From the NCBI GenBank assembly GCA_023419315.1, contig JAEZYE010000058.1:1-64000 (forward strand): a stretch of 64,000 nucleotides of DNA, given 5' to 3'. Position 1 is the stretch's first letter; every line of letters begins with the position of its first letter. The notes under the pieces are model-generated. The model did no database searches, was not told where the DNA came from, and saw only the letters and a program-made list of their open reading frames with translations. A program made the position numbers and the translations under genes. This stretch comes from Pseudomonadota bacterium (GTDB lineage Bacteria; Pseudomonadota; Gammaproteobacteria; Xanthomonadales; Xanthomonadaceae). Of the stretch, positions 62,859-64,000 are shown in pieces.

Positions 62859-63863
62859 ATGCCCCAGACGCTTCCCCAAAATCCGGCCGTGCAGGACGCC
62901 GAACTGGCCGCCAGCGGGCGTCGTGTCATCGACATCGAAGGGCAGGCGCTCGCCGCGCTGGCGCGACGCATCGACGGCAGCTTTTCAGCGGCGTGCCGCG
63001 CCATTCTTGCCGGCAAGGGGCGGGTGGTGGCCACCGGCATGGGCAAGTCGGGCCACATCGCCCGCAAGATTGCGGCCACGCTCGCTTCCACCGGCACACC
63101 GGCGTTCTATGTCCACCCCGGTGAAGCCGGCCATGGCGATCTGGGGATGATCACCGACGCCGACATCGTGCTGGCGCTGTCGTATTCGGGCGAGTCCGAC
63201 GAAGTGCTGATGCTGCTCCCGGTGCTCAAGCGCCAGGGCAATCCGCTGATTGCGATGACCGGGCGGCCCGGCTCCACGCTCGCCCGCGAGGCCGACATCC
63301 ATCTGGACGTCAGCGTCCCGGCCGAAGCATGCCCGCTGGATCTGGCGCCCACCAGCAGCACGACCGCCACGCTGGCGATGGGCGATGCGCTGGCCGTGGC
63401 CCTGCTGGAAGCGCGCGGCTTCACCGCCGACGATTTCGCCCGCTCGCACCCGGCCGGCAGCCTCGGCCGACGGCTGCTGCTGCACATCACCGACGTCATG
63501 CACGCCGGAGAGCAGGTGCCCGCGGTCCACCAGGACGCCTCGCTGAGCGAAGCCCTGGTGGAGATGAGCCGCAAGCGCCTGGGCATGACCGGGGTTGTCG
63601 ATGCCGAAGGCCGTCTCATCGGTCTGTTCACCGACGGCGACCTGCGCCGCACGCTCGACAATCCCGCCGTCGATGTCCGCCATGCCCGTATCGCCGACGT
63701 GATGACGCGCCAGCCCAAAACCATCTCGGCCGATCAACTGGCCGTCGAGGCGGCACGGATGATGGAGACGCACCAGATCAGCGGCTTGATCGTCGTTGAC
63801 GCTGAACGTCGCCCGGTCGGAGCCCTCAATATTCATGACCTGTTGCGCGCCCGCGTGGTCTAA
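62859..63863 (+). CDS. kdsD: Arabinose-5-phosphate isomerase KdsD
   Basis: Converts ribulose-5-phosphate to arabinose-5-phosphate, the first step to Kdo for lipopolysaccharide. The 334-residue protein has a SIS domain (about 45-185; GMGKSGHIARKIAAT, SYSGESDE and ARSHPAGSLGRRL) and two CBS domains from about 210. The ATG at 62859 fits the usual length. TATTCT at 62834-62839 may be its -10 and overlaps the opposite-strand TAGAAT of ibaG. kdsC follows. Confidence 0.95.
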   Translation: MPQTLPQNPAVQDAELAASGRRVIDIEGQALAALARRIDGSFSAACRAILAGKGRVVATGMGKSGHIARKIAATLASTGTPAFYVHPGEAGHGDLGMITDADIVLALSYSGESDEVLMLLPVLKRQGNPLIAMTGRPGSTLAREADIHLDVSVPAEACPLDLAPTSSTTATLAMGDALAVALLEARGFTADDFARSHPAGSLGRRLLLHITDVMHAGEQVPAVHQDASLSEALVEMSRKRLGMTGVVDAEGRLIGLFTDGDLRRTLDNPAVDVRHARIADVMTRQPKTISADQLAVEAARMMETHQISGLIVVDAERRPVGALNIHDLLRARVV

Positions 63864-63932
63864 GCCGGAAGTCCACGCCGCACGCCCGGCTTCCCTCGTG
63901 CGGCGCCCTGCCCCCGATTCGAAAGTCCACTG

Positions 63933-64000
63933 ATGCCCCTGTCCCATCTTGCCGACATCGACGAAAACATTCTTGCCCGCGCGGCCCGCGTGCGGCTGGC
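63933..64000 (+). CDS. kdsC: Start of KdsC-type Kdo-8-phosphate phosphatase (cut by window end)
   Basis: Only 22 codons are visible, reading MPLSHLADIDENILARAARV and on. The ARAARVRL run is the segment that precedes the HAD motif in Xanthomonadal KdsC, and the gene follows kdsD by 69 bases. The catalytic domain lies outside the window, so the call rests on position and this short match. Confidence 0.7.
   Translation, partial: MPLSHLADIDENILARAARVRL

Overview
The window is about 67% GC, densely coded, and free of rRNA, tRNA, insertion sequences, prophage or CRISPR arrays as far as I can see. It reads as core chromosome of a Xanthomonadales gammaproteobacterium (Lysobacteraceae: Lysobacter, Luteimonas, Thermomonas or a relative). 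The main pointers are an adjacent murD2-murL pair (the L-glutamate route to peptidoglycan described in Xanthomonas), a fused aspartate kinase/diaminopimelate decarboxylase, an Rrf2-type regulator heading a sufBCDS operon, a GT41/OGT-type TPR glycosyltransferase, and the ibaG-murA / kdsD-kdsC neighbourhood.

Layout. 1-4.7 kb: ssb (3' end cut by the window edge), ispB, a TPR-OGT-like glycosyltransferase and a dienelactone-hydrolase-like protein. 4.8-10.6 kb: minus-strand operon lysC-lysA fusion > membrane protein > murL > murD2, with tight overlaps. 10.7-20.5 kb: tandem PhzF paralogues, a PAS histidine kinase with two receiver-only response regulators, an amidohydrolase, a glycine-zipper protein, an alpha/beta hydrolase, osmC and an EF-G paralogue. 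20.7-27.1 kb: an HU-like protein with a histone-H1-like Lys/Ala tail, envelope proteins (DUF533, M23 peptidase, paired DUF1439), a DUF5916 protein and a SET-domain methyltransferase. 27.3-34.1 kb: cytochrome c lipoprotein, then the SUF Fe-S assembly operon with a palindromic operator, ending in a Rieske protein and a terminator. 34.2-45.5 kb: an iron module with three promoters whose spacers each contain a 7-1-7 Fur-box-like palindrome. They drive a TonB receptor plus piuC; a small orphan secreted protein plus a second TonB receptor; and a PepSY/DUF2271/DUF4198/ApbE/flavoreductase operon. 45.5-53.5 kb: HutD, ComEA, M20 peptidase, GlsB, serine hydrolase, a CadC-like regulator with TPRs, and amgK-murU. 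53.6-60.5 kb: hda/perM/DUF2066 divergent from purM-DUF2238-purN and two DUF3108 proteins. 60.5-64 kb: EF-hand protein, murA, GFA protein and ibaG divergent from kdsD-kdsC (cut by the window end).

How the genes work together. Cell-wall metabolism recurs: MurD2/MurL and DAP metabolism, AmgK/MurU recycling, MurA, IspB (quinone prenyl tail), KdsD/KdsC (Kdo) and an M23 peptidase. Iron is the second theme: SUF assembly directly precedes a Fur-type uptake and reduction module. The most promising unusual system is the 40.8-45.5 kb operon. Its ApbE flavin transferase sits beside a periplasmic DUF2271 protein carrying an ApbE-acceptor-like motif (DGVTGPT), suggesting a flavinylated periplasmic electron carrier for ferric-siderophore reduction. 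A second is a compact cluster of DnaA-box sequences in a 15-bp-arm inverted repeat beside hda.
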